DNA from: Alphaproteobacteria bacterium
Lineage (GTDB): Bacteria; Myxococcota_A; UBA796; GCA-2862545
Reading direction: 5' to 3'
Assembly: GCA_020632925.1 (NCBI GenBank)
Contig: JACKER010000009.1
Location: forward strand, 310,001 to 374,000
DNA length: 64,000 bases
The number at the start of each line of letters is the position of its first letter. Within the stretch, counting starts at the first letter, position 1. The translations under genes were made by a program, and so were the position numbers. Below the pieces are notes generated by a model. That model made no database searches and was not told where the DNA came from. It saw only the letters and a list, made by a program, of their open reading frames with translations. This document shows positions 16,726 to 25,028 of this stretch, piece by piece.

Positions 16726-17916
16726 GTGACGATCTGGATGTCGATGGCGATGGCGGCGCCGACGCCCGCGATCCTGGCGAGCACGTGCCGCGGGACCGGG
16801 ACCGAGCTGTGGCACTGCGGCGGCGAGACGGACGGCGTGATCGTCCACTCCTCGCCGCCGACCGCACCCGAGCTCAAGGAGCTGGGACCGCTGGGCGACG
16901 GCGTCCTGGTCCAGCTCGAGGGCGAGCGCCTGCCGCCGAAGGGCCAGCGCGGCCCCCGCTACGGGGTGAAGGTCGTGGGCCAGTGGCTGTGGGCGGACGG
17001 CGAGGAGAAGGTGCTGCGCCCGCTGTTCGAGGACTGGCTGCGCCAGGGCGGGCCCGGCGGCGGCGTCGTCTCGATGCTCGGCCAGGCGTGGACGATCCCG
17101 GTGAACTGCTGGCGCGAGGACGGCGGGGTCGCGTGCTCGGACGGCTCGACGGCACGCGAGGTGCCGATGGAGGGCGGCTTCGCGTCGCTGCCCTGCACGG
17201 TGAACACCGGCGGCGAGCAGGAGTGCCGCATCTCGTCCACGCCGGGTCAGCCCTTCCTGGTGGTGCTGGTGCCGACGCACGCGCTGACCACCGTGGGATG
17301 CGCCATGGTGGAGGGGCAGACGACGGCCTGCGCCGATCTCGTGACCTTCGACCACGACGCCGTGGAGCGGTCGATCCCGCGCCCCGCGACGGCGACGTGC
17401 CGACTCCAGGCGGGGATCGGCGACTGGCGTTGCCTCGGCTCGTCCCTCCGGGAGTCCGAGGAGCCCCAGATCCGCCAGCTGTTGTCGGACACGTCCGGGA
17501 TCCGGGACCTGCCCGGCGCCGGCAAGGGCCAGCTGCTGGACGGCGAGGCCTGGGTCTGCGGCGGCGCGGATCCGGTGTGCACGGCACTGCTCGAGGATCT
17601 CCCGGCCCGGCCGGTCGGCGGCGGCACGATCGACATCCTCGGGATGCCGTACGAGGTGGGCTCGCGCTGCCAGCTCGTCGAGGACGACTCGCTCGTGAAG
17701 AACATCGTGATGTGCGACGACCTGCAGCGCGCCTTCCGGTGGGAAGACACGCGCGCGCCGGTCCCACCCGAGGCCCGCGCGTGCAAGTGGCTGGGCCAGA
17801 AGGCCTTCTGCTGGGACGAGGGGCCAGGGGTCGCGGCCACCTGGAAGAAGAAGGTGGGCTCGATGGTGTGCACTCAGCGGCCGTGCCCGTTCGAGGCTCT
17901 GATCGAAGAGCGGTGA
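16726..17916 (+). CDS. secreted Cys-rich protein, unknown function
   Basis: 396 aa. A weak N-terminal hydrophobic segment (about residues 3-18) may be a signal peptide. The mature part has many cysteines spaced through the chain (for example CWREDGGVACSDG, CTVNTGGEQECR, CRLQAGIGDWRC), consistent with a disulphide-stabilised exported protein. I recognise no enzyme motif. The pattern of Cys-Trp-containing short modules may reflect weak internal repeats. Start is GTG 16726. Its neighbours are a MYXO-CTERM-like protein and an ECF sigma/anti-sigma pair, so it may be part of an envelope-stress or surface regulon. Confidence 0.75.
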   Translation: MTIWMSMAMAAPTPAILASTCRGTGTELWHCGGETDGVIVHSSPPTAPELKELGPLGDGVLVQLEGERLPPKGQRGPRYGVKVVGQWLWADGEEKVLRPLFEDWLRQGGPGGGVVSMLGQAWTIPVNCWREDGGVACSDGSTAREVPMEGGFASLPCTVNTGGEQECRISSTPGQPFLVVLVPTHALTTVGCAMVEGQTTACADLVTFDHDAVERSIPRPATATCRLQAGIGDWRCLGSSLRESEEPQIRQLLSDTSGIRDLPGAGKGQLLDGEAWVCGGADPVCTALLEDLPARPVGGGTIDILGMPYEVGSRCQLVEDDSLVKNIVMCDDLQRAFRWEDTRAPVPPEARACKWLGQKAFCWDEGPGVAATWKKKVGSMVCTQRPCPFEALIEER

Positions 17917-17969
17917 CGTCGCCGCTTCGTCGCGGCATGATGAGGATCGGGTACGGACCGGAGTGAGGC

Positions 17970-18722
17970 GTGGTCCCGTGGATCTCGGTGGCGCTGGCGA
18001 CGACGACCGGCAGCACCTTCACCAGCTGTCCGATCGGCGCGTTCCCCGACGACGGGGACGGCCCGATCTCCCCCGACGCCGTGTTCGTGGCCGTCGGGCT
18101 CAACCCCGCCTGCCTGGGTCCCTCGGACGCCGGGATCGACGACGTGGTGCCCATCGCCGGCCAGGTGGACTTCCCGGACGCGAGGACGGTGCGCTTCACG
18201 CCCGACGAGCCGCTCGAGCGAGGCGCGGACGTGGTCGCGTGGGCGACGGACGGTTGGTCCGAGCAGCTGGCCGAGCTGTCGGTGGGACGGAAGCCCGACC
18301 GGCTGCCGTTGTCGCCCGGGGTCGCCGATGTCGACCTCCAGCTGCGGCGGCGGTGCCGCTGGGGGACTCCGCCACGGGTCAAGGCGACCGTGACGCTGGA
18401 GAGCCCGGCGGCCGGCGTGCTGCAGGCCCAGGTGCTCACCGACGGCATCTCACAGGGGTGGTCCGGCGTCGCCGCCGGGTCCCACATGGAGCCGGGCAGG
18501 CTGGTGGCGGACGTGGCGTCCGGCGAGCACGACCACTGCGTGGAGCTGCGCCTGCTCGACGAGCTGGGCGAGGTCGTGTGGCAGGAGGATCCGGTCTGCG
18601 TCCACGCCGAGCGCTGCCCGGTCGAGGAGGATCGGGGCTGCTCGACAGGTATGGCCCCGCGATCGGGAGGCTGGATCCTGATGTTCGTGATGTTCCTCAC
18701 GCGGATCGTCCGCCGCCGATAA
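17970..18722 (+). CDS. secreted protein with MYXO-CTERM-like anchoring tail
   Basis: 250 aa. The N-terminus is short and hydrophobic (VVPWISVALA). The C-terminus is a compact sorting signal: a Cys-containing segment (GCSTGMAPRSGG), one transmembrane helix (WILMFVMFLT) and a final RIVRRR. This Cys / helix / Arg cluster arrangement is what is seen in MYXO-CTERM proteins, which are anchored and processed at the cell surface in Myxococcota. The body is beta-rich with no known family; PDARTVRFTPDEPLERGADVVAWA reads like an Ig-like domain. GTG 17970 was chosen as the first start of the frame. Confidence 0.75.
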   Translation: MVPWISVALATTTGSTFTSCPIGAFPDDGDGPISPDAVFVAVGLNPACLGPSDAGIDDVVPIAGQVDFPDARTVRFTPDEPLERGADVVAWATDGWSEQLAELSVGRKPDRLPLSPGVADVDLQLRRRCRWGTPPRVKATVTLESPAAGVLQAQVLTDGISQGWSGVAAGSHMEPGRLVADVASGEHDHCVELRLLDELGEVVWQEDPVCVHAERCPVEEDRGCSTGMAPRSGGWILMFVMFLTRIVRRR

Positions 18723-18754
18723 ACGCCTCCCCTCCCACTCGCGTAGAGGGGGCG

Positions 18755-19330
18755 ATGTCCACCGCCCTGGCCGAGCACAGCGACGAGGACCTCGCCCGGA
18801 AGGCCGCGGCGGGCGACGAGCAGGCGTTGGGGGAGCTGCTCGCGCGCTCGTGGCCCGAGATCCGTCGGGTGGCGCTGGTCCGCGTCGGCGACCCGGTGCT
18901 GGCAGACGACGCCGTACAGGACGCTCTCGTCCGGCTGCTGCGCTTCGCGGATCGCTTCGATCCCACCCGCCCGTTCCGCCCGTGGATGCGTCAGCTGGTG
19001 CGCAACGCGTGTGTCGATCTCTTCCGGCGGCGGGGACGCGGGGACGATCCGCTGGTGGAGGTCGCGGCCAACGACACCGATCCTGGCCGGACGATGGACC
19101 TCGACCGGGGCGCACGCCGCGTGCGGGAGGCGTTCGCATCGCTGAGCGAGCGTCAGCGCGAGATCTGGCTTCGGTGCGAGCAGGACGGTGCGAGCGTGGC
19201 GGACGTCGCCGCGGAGCTGGACATCGCTCCCGCCACGGTGCGGGTGGTGCTGCACCAGGCGCGCAAGGCGCTCCGGCTGCGGCTGTTGGCCGAGGACCCC
19301 GAGCTCGCCGAGCTGGTGAGGGACGCATGA
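18755..19330 (+). CDS. ECF (extracytoplasmic function) sigma-70 factor
   Basis: 191 aa with the two-domain ECF plan. Region 2 is residues about 20-85 (DDAVQDALVRLLRFADRFDP followed by FRPWMRQLVRNACVDLFRR). Region 4 is about 125-180 (LSERQREIWLRCEQDGASVADVAAELDI, then TVRVVLHQARKALR). It directs RNA polymerase to a stress-regulon promoter. The ATG at 18755 is preceded by GAGGGGG. Its stop overlaps the next ATG (ATGA), the usual coupling of an ECF factor to its anti-sigma partner. Confidence 0.94.
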   Translation: MSTALAEHSDEDLARKAAAGDEQALGELLARSWPEIRRVALVRVGDPVLADDAVQDALVRLLRFADRFDPTRPFRPWMRQLVRNACVDLFRRRGRGDDPLVEVAANDTDPGRTMDLDRGARRVREAFASLSERQREIWLRCEQDGASVADVAAELDIAPATVRVVLHQARKALRLRLLAEDPELAELVRDA

Positions 19331-20385
19331 GCTGCCGCGACGCGCGACGCCTGCTGCTGGAGGAGGGATCGGACGCCGTCCGCGCCCACCTCGAGACCTG
19401 CGCCGACTGTCGGCGCCTGGCCACCGCGATCGACGAGGTCGACGGTCGGGTGCGGCGGATGGTCGACGCGTACGAGGAGCGGCCGCTCGAGGCCGCACTG
19501 AACCAGGCCCGCGAGGCGGGTCGTCCGAGGAGGTGGGGCATGACGGTGCACGGTGGGCTGATCGGGCTGGCGGCGGCGGCCGCGCTGATGGTGGCGGTCG
19601 CGGGGACCCGGCACGCCGAGCAGGCGGAGCCCGAGCCCCAGGTGGCGGCGGCGACCTCGGAGGTGGGGGACCTGGTCCGGGCGACCGCGCAGATCCCGTG
19701 GGGAGGGCTCTCGGAGCAGGACTGGGCCCTCCGCGCGAACGAGCTCGTCCGCCTCGAGCCCTCGGTGCCCACGACGGACACGGCGCTGCGCTTCGAGCTG
19801 TACGCGCAGATCGGGCGTGCCGCCGAGAACGCCAACATGCCCGCTCCACCGTTCTATGGCCAGGTGGAGGCGGAGGGCACGAGCCGGGTGGTGAACGTCT
19901 ACTGGTGGAAGGCCTCCGAGCTGGCGATGGCGGAGCCTGCCCTCCTCGAGCGCCTGACCCCGGAGCTGGCGACCAGTGTCCGGAGCTACGTGCTGGCCCG
20001 GACCGGCGATGATGCACCCGCGCCCCGGCCCGCCACCGCGTCGGCGCAGGCGGAGGTGGACCGTGTCGAGAAGATCCCGTGGAACGCGCTGTCCGAACAG
20101 GACTGGGCGCTCACCGCCTACCAGCTCCTCCAGACCGTCCCCACCGTCCCCGACACCGACCATGCCCTGCGCTTCCGTCTCTTCGCGCAGATCGGTCGCG
20201 CCGCCGAGAACGCCAACGTCCCCGCGCCCCCGTTCTACGACCAGATCGAGGTCGGGGGAGAGCGGACGACGGTGAACCTGTACTGGTGGAAGGCCTCCGA
20301 GTTCGCGCTCCAGCACCCCGAGCTGTACCGCCAGCTCGACGACGACCTCGCTGCCGACATCCGCTTCTACGCCGACAAGCGGTAG
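19327..20385 (+). CDS. zinc-binding anti-sigma factor with duplicated extracytoplasmic domain
   Basis: 352 aa. The N-terminus is a ZAS-type zinc anti-sigma domain (Cys3, His21, Cys25, Cys28 in CRD...HLETCADC) that should bind the sigma factor encoded immediately upstream. One transmembrane helix follows at about residues 73-95. The C-terminal part contains two copies of one ~78-residue unit, at about 123-200 and 250-327. Both start IPW..LSEQDWAL, share GRAAENAN-PAPPFY and end VNVYWWKASE or VNLYWWKASE. This is likely the signal-sensing region. The duplicated unit is not a family I can name. The gene is followed by the palindrome cluster at 20554-20673. Confidence 0.88.
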   Translation: MSCRDARRLLLEEGSDAVRAHLETCADCRRLATAIDEVDGRVRRMVDAYEERPLEAALNQAREAGRPRRWGMTVHGGLIGLAAAAALMVAVAGTRHAEQAEPEPQVAAATSEVGDLVRATAQIPWGGLSEQDWALRANELVRLEPSVPTTDTALRFELYAQIGRAAENANMPAPPFYGQVEAEGTSRVVNVYWWKASELAMAEPALLERLTPELATSVRSYVLARTGDDAPAPRPATASAQAEVDRVEKIPWNALSEQDWALTAYQLLQTVPTVPDTDHALRFRLFAQIGRAAENANVPAPPFYDQIEVGGERTTVNLYWWKASEFALQHPELYRQLDDDLAADIRFYADKR

Positions 20386-20553
20386 CTCCGCGCAGCACGC
20401 GACCCCGGCGGACGACGCTCCCCCGTACAGCGCGAACACCCCGCCATCACCAACGACCGGCTCCCCCCGAAAGGGCGGATCCCGGAGCGCGTTCGTTCGA
20501 AGGCCAGGAGCGACGAGGGCCGCGACCCACGACCCATTCAACCCAGACCGGCT

Positions 20554-20673
20554 CCAGGGCCGGGACCCTGGCGGGGTCTGGGGCAGAGCCCCAGCGGGGT
20601 TTCAGGGGCAGAGCCCCTGACAGGGCGCGTCAGCGCCCGGCCAACACCTGATCGGGCGCGTCAGCGCCCGGCC
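20554..20673. repeat. cluster of five intergenic palindromes, REP-like
   Basis: Within 120 bases lie five hairpin-forming inverted repeats: CCAGGG/CCCTGG (20554-20571), CTGGGGC-AGA-GCCCCAG (20578-20594), TCAGGGGC-AGA-GCCCCTGA (20602-20620), and two identical GGGCGC-GTCA-GCGCCC units (20623-20638 and 20654-20669). The last two, with flanking bases, form a 20-base direct repeat spaced 31 bases apart. Placed between the converging ends of the anti-sigma gene and a minus-strand gene, the cluster may be a bidirectional terminator or a dispersed palindromic element. Confidence 0.75.
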
Positions 20674-20675
20674 CA

Positions 20676-21476
20676 CTACTGTTCACAGAAGTCCGTGGTG
20701 CCGGCGGCGGAGACGCAGAACTGCTTGGGGAGCGTCTCGTCGCGGCCGGACTCCCGTGCGTAGTCCAGCCACTCGCGGGCGGCCGTCTTGGTGTTGTTCC
20801 GGGCCTCCTGCGCTTCCTGGCCGAGCTCCTCGCTGGGGTGCTGCGAGTACTCCTGCTCGAGGAAGTTCCACTTCTTCTCGGCGGCCATCGTCTTGTACTT
20901 GTAGAGCGTGTACACGCGCTTCACGTACTCGTCGCCTTCCCACAGCGACCGGTTCTCGAGCGCCGTGTCGGCCCACTTCATGGCCTCGTCCATGCGCTCA
21001 GGACCGCGATACACGAGGTAAGACGCCAGCTTGTAGCACATGTCGGGATCGGAGCGATTGATCTCCGTCACGTGCCGCATCGCGATGGCCTCCCACCGGT
21101 GCTCGTCGCCCTTCGCCCAGGCGTCCTTGAGGAGCACCCGGTTGATCTTGTCCTTGACGGTCTGCCGCTCGGCGACCTTGAGCGCGTCGTCGAGGCAGCG
21201 GATCTGGGACTCCGTGAGCTGCCCCATGAGGGCAGAAGGCTCGAGCTTCAGCAGGTCACCACAATCAGCGGTCGTCCGAGTGAGCTCGTCGTACGCCTGG
21301 GCGTCGAGCTCCTCCTCCTCCTCGCTCATGTCGATCTCGACGAAGCCACCGCCGAACCCGGAGGAGCCCGAGTCCGTGGGCTGGGGCTTGTTCTTCCCCT
21401 TCCCGGCCAGGTTCAGCATCACCACGCCCACCAGGACCACCGTCCAGGGAGCGCGAGCGAGCAGCCGATGCGCCAT
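20676..21476 (-). CDS. membrane-anchored hypothetical protein, acidic
   Basis: 266 aa. An N-terminal signal anchor (LLARAPWTVVLVGVVMLNLAG) is followed by a Gly/Ser linker and a strongly acidic patch (DMSEEEEELDAQ). The remainder is alpha-helical and TPR-like, with EIN..DPDMCYKLASYLVYRGPERMDEAMKWADTALENR as one repeat-like unit. Cysteines are few. No family recognised. The ATG at 21476 has GGAGGA upstream. It lies between feoB and the palindrome cluster, and is transcribed with feoB in the same direction but separated from it by 46 bases. Confidence 0.8.
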   Translation of the reverse strand: MAHRLLARAPWTVVLVGVVMLNLAGKGKNKPQPTDSGSSGFGGGFVEIDMSEEEEELDAQAYDELTRTTADCGDLLKLEPSALMGQLTESQIRCLDDALKVAERQTVKDKINRVLLKDAWAKGDEHRWEAIAMRHVTEINRSDPDMCYKLASYLVYRGPERMDEAMKWADTALENRSLWEGDEYVKRVYTLYKYKTMAAEKKWNFLEQEYSQHPSEELGQEAQEARNNTKTAAREWLDYARESGRDETLPKQFCVSAAGTTDFCEQ

Positions 21477-21522
21477 GCATCCTCCGCAGTTGGGTCCAGT
21501 ATACACCGCCGGTCGAGCGCGT

Positions 21523-23733
21523 TCAGCGAAGCCCGACGAGCAGGCCGCACGCACGCACGACGAACGCCCCGACCCAGGCCAGCATTCCCGTCCACACGAA
21601 AGCGAGCGCGGGCCACCGCCAACCGCCCGACTCCTTGCGCAGCACCGCCATCGTCGACAGGCACTGGAGCGCGAGCGCGAAGAACACCATCAGCGAGGCG
21701 CCCACCAGCGGGGTGTAGAGCGGGGTGCCGTCGGAGCGACGCGCCTCGCGGATGCGCTGGCGCAGCCCCTCGTCCTGCTCGTCCACGTCCTCGCCGGCAC
21801 CGTGCACCACGCCCATCGTGGACACGAACACCTCGCGCGCCGCGAAGGCGCCCAGCAGGCCGATCCCGATGCGCCAGTCGTACCCGAGCGGGGAGATCAC
21901 GGGCTCGATCAGCCGCCCGAGCTGGCCGGCGTAGCTCTGCTCGAGCTGAAGCGGCGCCGCGAGCGCGTCGAGATCGAGGTCCATGACCCTCGCCTCGGCC
22001 ACGGTCTGCTCGGGCAGCAGCTCGTCCGGCGTGTGCCGCGGGAAGGTGGTCAGCGCCCACAGCACCACGGTGGCCACGAGGATGGTCCCGCCCGCCTCGG
22101 ACAGGAAGTCGCGGCAGCGCGACCACACCACCCGAGCCACCACGCGCGGATCGGGGACCCGATAGGGCGGGAGCTCGAGCAGCACGGGCTCGTGCGTGCG
22201 TTCGGCCAGCACCGTGTTGCCGAGCACCAGCGACGCCGTGACCGCCATCGCCGTGGAGAACAGGTACATCCCGGCGAGCGCGAGGGGTTGCAGCGGCACG
22301 AAGCCCAGCACCACCGGCGGGAACAGGGCGGCGATGAGCAGCGTGTAGACCGGCAGGCGGGCCGAGCAGCTGGTGAGCGGGAGCACCATCATCACCAGCA
22401 GCCGGTCGCGGCGCCGAGGCAGCGTCCGGGTCGCCAGGATCGCAGGGACCGCGCAGGCATAGCCGGACAGGAGCGGGACGAAGGCGCGACCGGGCAGACC
22501 GGCGGCGCGCAGGACGCGATCCGCGAGGTGCGCCGCGCGAGCGAGGTACCCCACGTCCTCGAGCAACGCGAGGAACAGGAAGAGCAGCGCGATCTGCGGC
22601 AGGAACACGAGGACCGCGCCCACACCCCCGATCACGCCGTCCACCAGCAGATCGCGGAGCAGCCCCAGCCAGCCCGTGGCCTCTCCTCCGGCGACCGCGT
22701 CGAAGCCGCCGCCCACGCCGCTCCCGAGCGCCCCCATCGCGGACTCGACCAGCCCGATCAGCGGGTCCGCCCAGGAGAACAGGGCGGTGAAGGCGAGCGT
22801 CATGACGAGCACGAAGATGGCGGAGCCGAACACGGGGTGCAGCAGGACGCTGTCCACGCGCTCGGTGAAGGAGCGAGCCGGGGCGGGTCCTCGCCCCAGG
22901 AACACGGCCTCGTGCGCGTCGATCCAGGCGTAGCGGGCGGCGACCAGCTCCCCGTCGAGGTCTCGCCCCGCCGCGCGCGCCTCCTTCCGGATCCGGGCCA
23001 CGACGGCGAGCGGCTCACCGTCGCCCGGGAGCCGACCGCTCTCGTCCGCCGACAACAGCACCCAGCGCGCCACAGCCTCGTCGCGCGCTGGATCCCCGGA
23101 CCGCAGGCGCTCGGGCAGGGCCTCGGCCACCGCGCTCACGTCGGCGGCCGCCGCCGGAGGGAAGGTGTGGGGTGCGGTGGATCGCGGCGCCTCCGCCAGG
23201 CAGGTCCCCAGCGCCGCCACCAGCGCCTCCCGGCCCTCCCCGCTGCGGGCCACCGTGCCCACGACGGGCACGCCCAGCACCTCCGCGAGCGTGTCGATCC
23301 GCGGCTCGATGCCGCCCGCGCGCGCCTCGTCGAGCAGGTTGACCGCCACGACGCAGGGCACACCGAGCTCGAGCACCTGGAGCACCAGGTACAGGCTGCG
23401 CAGCAGGCGCGGCCCGTCGACGACGAGCAGCACCGCGTCCGGCCGCGGGTGGTGCCCGAAGCCGAGCAGCGCGTCCATCGCGACGCGCTCGTCGGGCGAG
23501 GTCGCCGCCAGCGAGTACGTCCCGGGCGTGTCCACGAGCTCCGCGTCGCCGCCCGGGAGCTGGAGCGTGCCACGCGTCGTGCCCACCGTGGTGCCGGGGA
23601 AGTTCCCGACGTGGGCCGATCCGCCCGTGAGCCGGTTGAACAGCGTGGACTTGCCAGCGTTCGGGTTGCCCGCCACCACCACCCGCCACCGAGCGCCCGA
23701 CGCCCCGTGGTGGTCCTCCTCGTGGTGACTCAC
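21523..23733 (-). CDS. feoB: ferrous iron transporter FeoB
   Basis: 736-aa inner-membrane Fe(II) transporter. The N-terminal G domain has GNPNAGKST (G1, about residues 20-28), DTPGTYS (G3) and NLLD (G4, usually N-x-x-D). Two gate regions and about eight membrane helices follow, including LLSGYACAVPAILATRTLPRRRDRL and SCSARLPVYTLL, which contain the conserved FeoB cysteines (SGYAC, SCSARLPVY). The protein imports ferrous iron under low oxygen or iron-poor conditions. A GTG start overlaps the feoA stop (GTGA). Fur control is inferred from the palindrome upstream of feoA. An open frame extends upstream past feoA but has no start that fits. Confidence 0.96.
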   Translation of the reverse strand: MSHHEEDHHGASGARWRVVVAGNPNAGKSTLFNRLTGGSAHVGNFPGTTVGTTRGTLQLPGGDAELVDTPGTYSLAATSPDERVAMDALLGFGHHPRPDAVLLVVDGPRLLRSLYLVLQVLELGVPCVVAVNLLDEARAGGIEPRIDTLAEVLGVPVVGTVARSGEGREALVAALGTCLAEAPRSTAPHTFPPAAAADVSAVAEALPERLRSGDPARDEAVARWVLLSADESGRLPGDGEPLAVVARIRKEARAAGRDLDGELVAARYAWIDAHEAVFLGRGPAPARSFTERVDSVLLHPVFGSAIFVLVMTLAFTALFSWADPLIGLVESAMGALGSGVGGGFDAVAGGEATGWLGLLRDLLVDGVIGGVGAVLVFLPQIALLFLFLALLEDVGYLARAAHLADRVLRAAGLPGRAFVPLLSGYACAVPAILATRTLPRRRDRLLVMMVLPLTSCSARLPVYTLLIAALFPPVVLGFVPLQPLALAGMYLFSTAMAVTASLVLGNTVLAERTHEPVLLELPPYRVPDPRVVARVVWSRCRDFLSEAGGTILVATVVLWALTTFPRHTPDELLPEQTVAEARVMDLDLDALAAPLQLEQSYAGQLGRLIEPVISPLGYDWRIGIGLLGAFAAREVFVSTMGVVHGAGEDVDEQDEGLRQRIREARRSDGTPLYTPLVGASLMVFFALALQCLSTMAVLRKESGGWRWPALAFVWTGMLAWVGAFVVRACGLLVGLR

Positions 23734-23951
23734 CGCTCCACCCGGACGTTGCGCGCGTCGTTGGCCCGCAGGCACAGGACGGCGCCGCGCACGCGATACG
23801 TCATCGGATCGCCGAGGGGGGCCTGGCCCGTACGCTCCACCTCGGTGCCCGGCAGCAGCCCGAGCTCCAGCAGCCGTCGGCGGAAGGCGCCCTCCCCCTC
23901 CACGGCGGTGACGCGAGCACGTTGTCCGGGGGCGAGGCGGTCGAGGGTCAC
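23730..23951 (-). CDS. feoA: ferrous iron transport protein FeoA
   Basis: 73-aa SH3-like cytoplasmic regulator of FeoB. LGLLPGTEVERTGQAPLGDP and AVLCLR are family-typical. The GTG at 23951 gives the usual length for FeoA (about 75); a longer open frame upstream crosses the Fur box and is not credible as coding. Stop overlaps feoB GTG, so the two form a coupled operon. The Fur-box-like palindrome is 22 bases upstream of the start. Confidence 0.9.
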   Translation of the reverse strand: MTLDRLAPGQRARVTAVEGEGAFRRRLLELGLLPGTEVERTGQAPLGDPMTYRVRGAVLCLRANDARNVRVER

Positions 23952-23972
23952 GGCGACGGGGCTTCCGCGTAC

Positions 23973-23989
23973 TTGAAAATGATTTTCAA
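23973..23989. promoter_or_regulatory. Fur box (7-1-7 inverted repeat)
   Basis: TTGAAAAT-G-ATTTTCAA is a perfect palindrome; its inner 15 bases form the 7-1-7 motif that matches the Fur binding-site architecture (TGATAAT-N-ATTATCA). It lies in the 43-base gap between feoA and the upstream epmB stop and is strikingly AT-rich for this DNA. It should let Fur repress feoAB in iron-replete cells. Binding is inferred from sequence and position. Confidence 0.8.
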
Positions 23990-23994
23990 TATCT

Positions 23995-24936
23995 CTAGCC
24001 CAACGCCTCGCGCGCGTCGACCTTCCCCGAGCCGTCGGGAGGATCGAGCACCAGCTTCGGCAACGCGACGCCACCGAGCCGAGCGCGCACCGCGTCGTGC
24101 AAGGCGATCGCCTCCTCGATCGGGACGCGCAGGTGGGCGTTGCCCGGCACCCGGTCGGTGACGTGCAGGTAGTACGGCATCACGCGACGCTCGACCAACG
24201 CCTCGAACAGCGTCGCGAGCACGTCCGGATCGTCGTTGACCCCGCGGAGCAGCACCGTCTGGTCGAGGACGGGCACGCCGGCGTCCACGAGCCGGGCGAG
24301 CGCTGCGTCCACCTCCGGCGAGAGCTCTCGCGGGTGGTTCGCGTGGATGACCACCCACACTGGCGCCCGCGCGCGCAGCCCCGCGACCAGCGCGTCCGTC
24401 ACGGCCTCTGGGAAGGTCACGGGCGCGCGGGTGTGGATGCGGATCACGCGCACGGCGGGCCGCAGGCGGTCGATGGTGTCCAGGAGGCGCGGAACGGGCA
24501 CGACGAGGGGGTCGCCGCCCGACAGGATCACCTCGCGCGGCGCGTGCTCCCGGATCCAGCCGAGCGCCCGCTCCCAGGCCTCCGGATCCGGATCGGACGT
24601 GGCCCCGGGCTGGTGGTCGCGCCGGAAGCAGTATCGGCAGTACAGGTGGCACCGCTTCGTCAGCAGCAGCAACACGCGATCCTGGTGCTTGCGGACGACC
24701 CAGGGCACCGGGCTGCGGGCCGCGTCGCCCACCGGATCGGGCACGTCTCCTGGATCCGCGAGCAGCTCCCGTGGGTCCGGGAGCACCTGGAGCGCCAGCG
24801 GGTCGGCCGGATCGCTCGGATCGGCCATGCGATCCCAGAACGATCGCGTCACCCGGACCGGAAATGCGCCGTCCAGACCAGCCCACGAACCCGCCAGTTC
24901 TGGCCGTCGAGCGACGATCTCCTCACGACCCACCAT
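23995..24936 (-). CDS. epmB: EF-P beta-lysylation radical SAM enzyme EpmB
   Basis: 313 aa. The radical SAM cluster motif is CHLYCRYCF, and RVTRSFWDRM and MPYYLHVTDRVPGNAH are EpmB-type signatures. EpmB is a lysine 2,3-aminomutase paralogue that converts (S)-alpha-lysine to (R)-beta-lysine for EF-P modification. It is divergent from efp and epmA, which completes the modification set and supports this assignment over free lysine 2,3-aminomutase, although the last 20 residues (LPKLVLDPPDGSGKV) look more KamA-like. The ATG at 24936 was chosen; further in-frame starts upstream would run into the efp promoter. There is no strong ribosome site. Confidence 0.88.
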   Translation of the reverse strand: MVGREEIVARRPELAGSWAGLDGAFPVRVTRSFWDRMADPSDPADPLALQVLPDPRELLADPGDVPDPVGDAARSPVPWVVRKHQDRVLLLLTKRCHLYCRYCFRRDHQPGATSDPDPEAWERALGWIREHAPREVILSGGDPLVVPVPRLLDTIDRLRPAVRVIRIHTRAPVTFPEAVTDALVAGLRARAPVWVVIHANHPRELSPEVDAALARLVDAGVPVLDQTVLLRGVNDDPDVLATLFEALVERRVMPYYLHVTDRVPGNAHLRVPIEEAIALHDAVRARLGGVALPKLVLDPPDGSGKVDAREALG

Positions 24937-25028
24937 CCGGCCGCGGCCGCCGGTCGGACTGTCCTTGCCGGGCCCGTCGGGCCCACCGTGATACATGAGC
25001 GGCCCCAAAGCGCCGAGGGTCCGTTCCC

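Noticed and set aside
20554..20673. Palindrome cluster as a small CRISPR or as a tRNA/RNA gene
   Set aside because: Only two units share sequence, spacing is irregular and there is no tRNA fold; treated as REP-like repeats/terminator.
23952..24074. N-terminal extension of FeoA to 114 residues
   Set aside because: It would run through the Fur box and into epmB, and FeoA is normally about 75 residues.
24937..25028. GGGCCC-GTC-GGGCCC inverted repeat between epmB and efp as a specific operator
   Set aside because: Short GC-only palindromes are expected by chance in DNA of this composition; no support for a defined factor.
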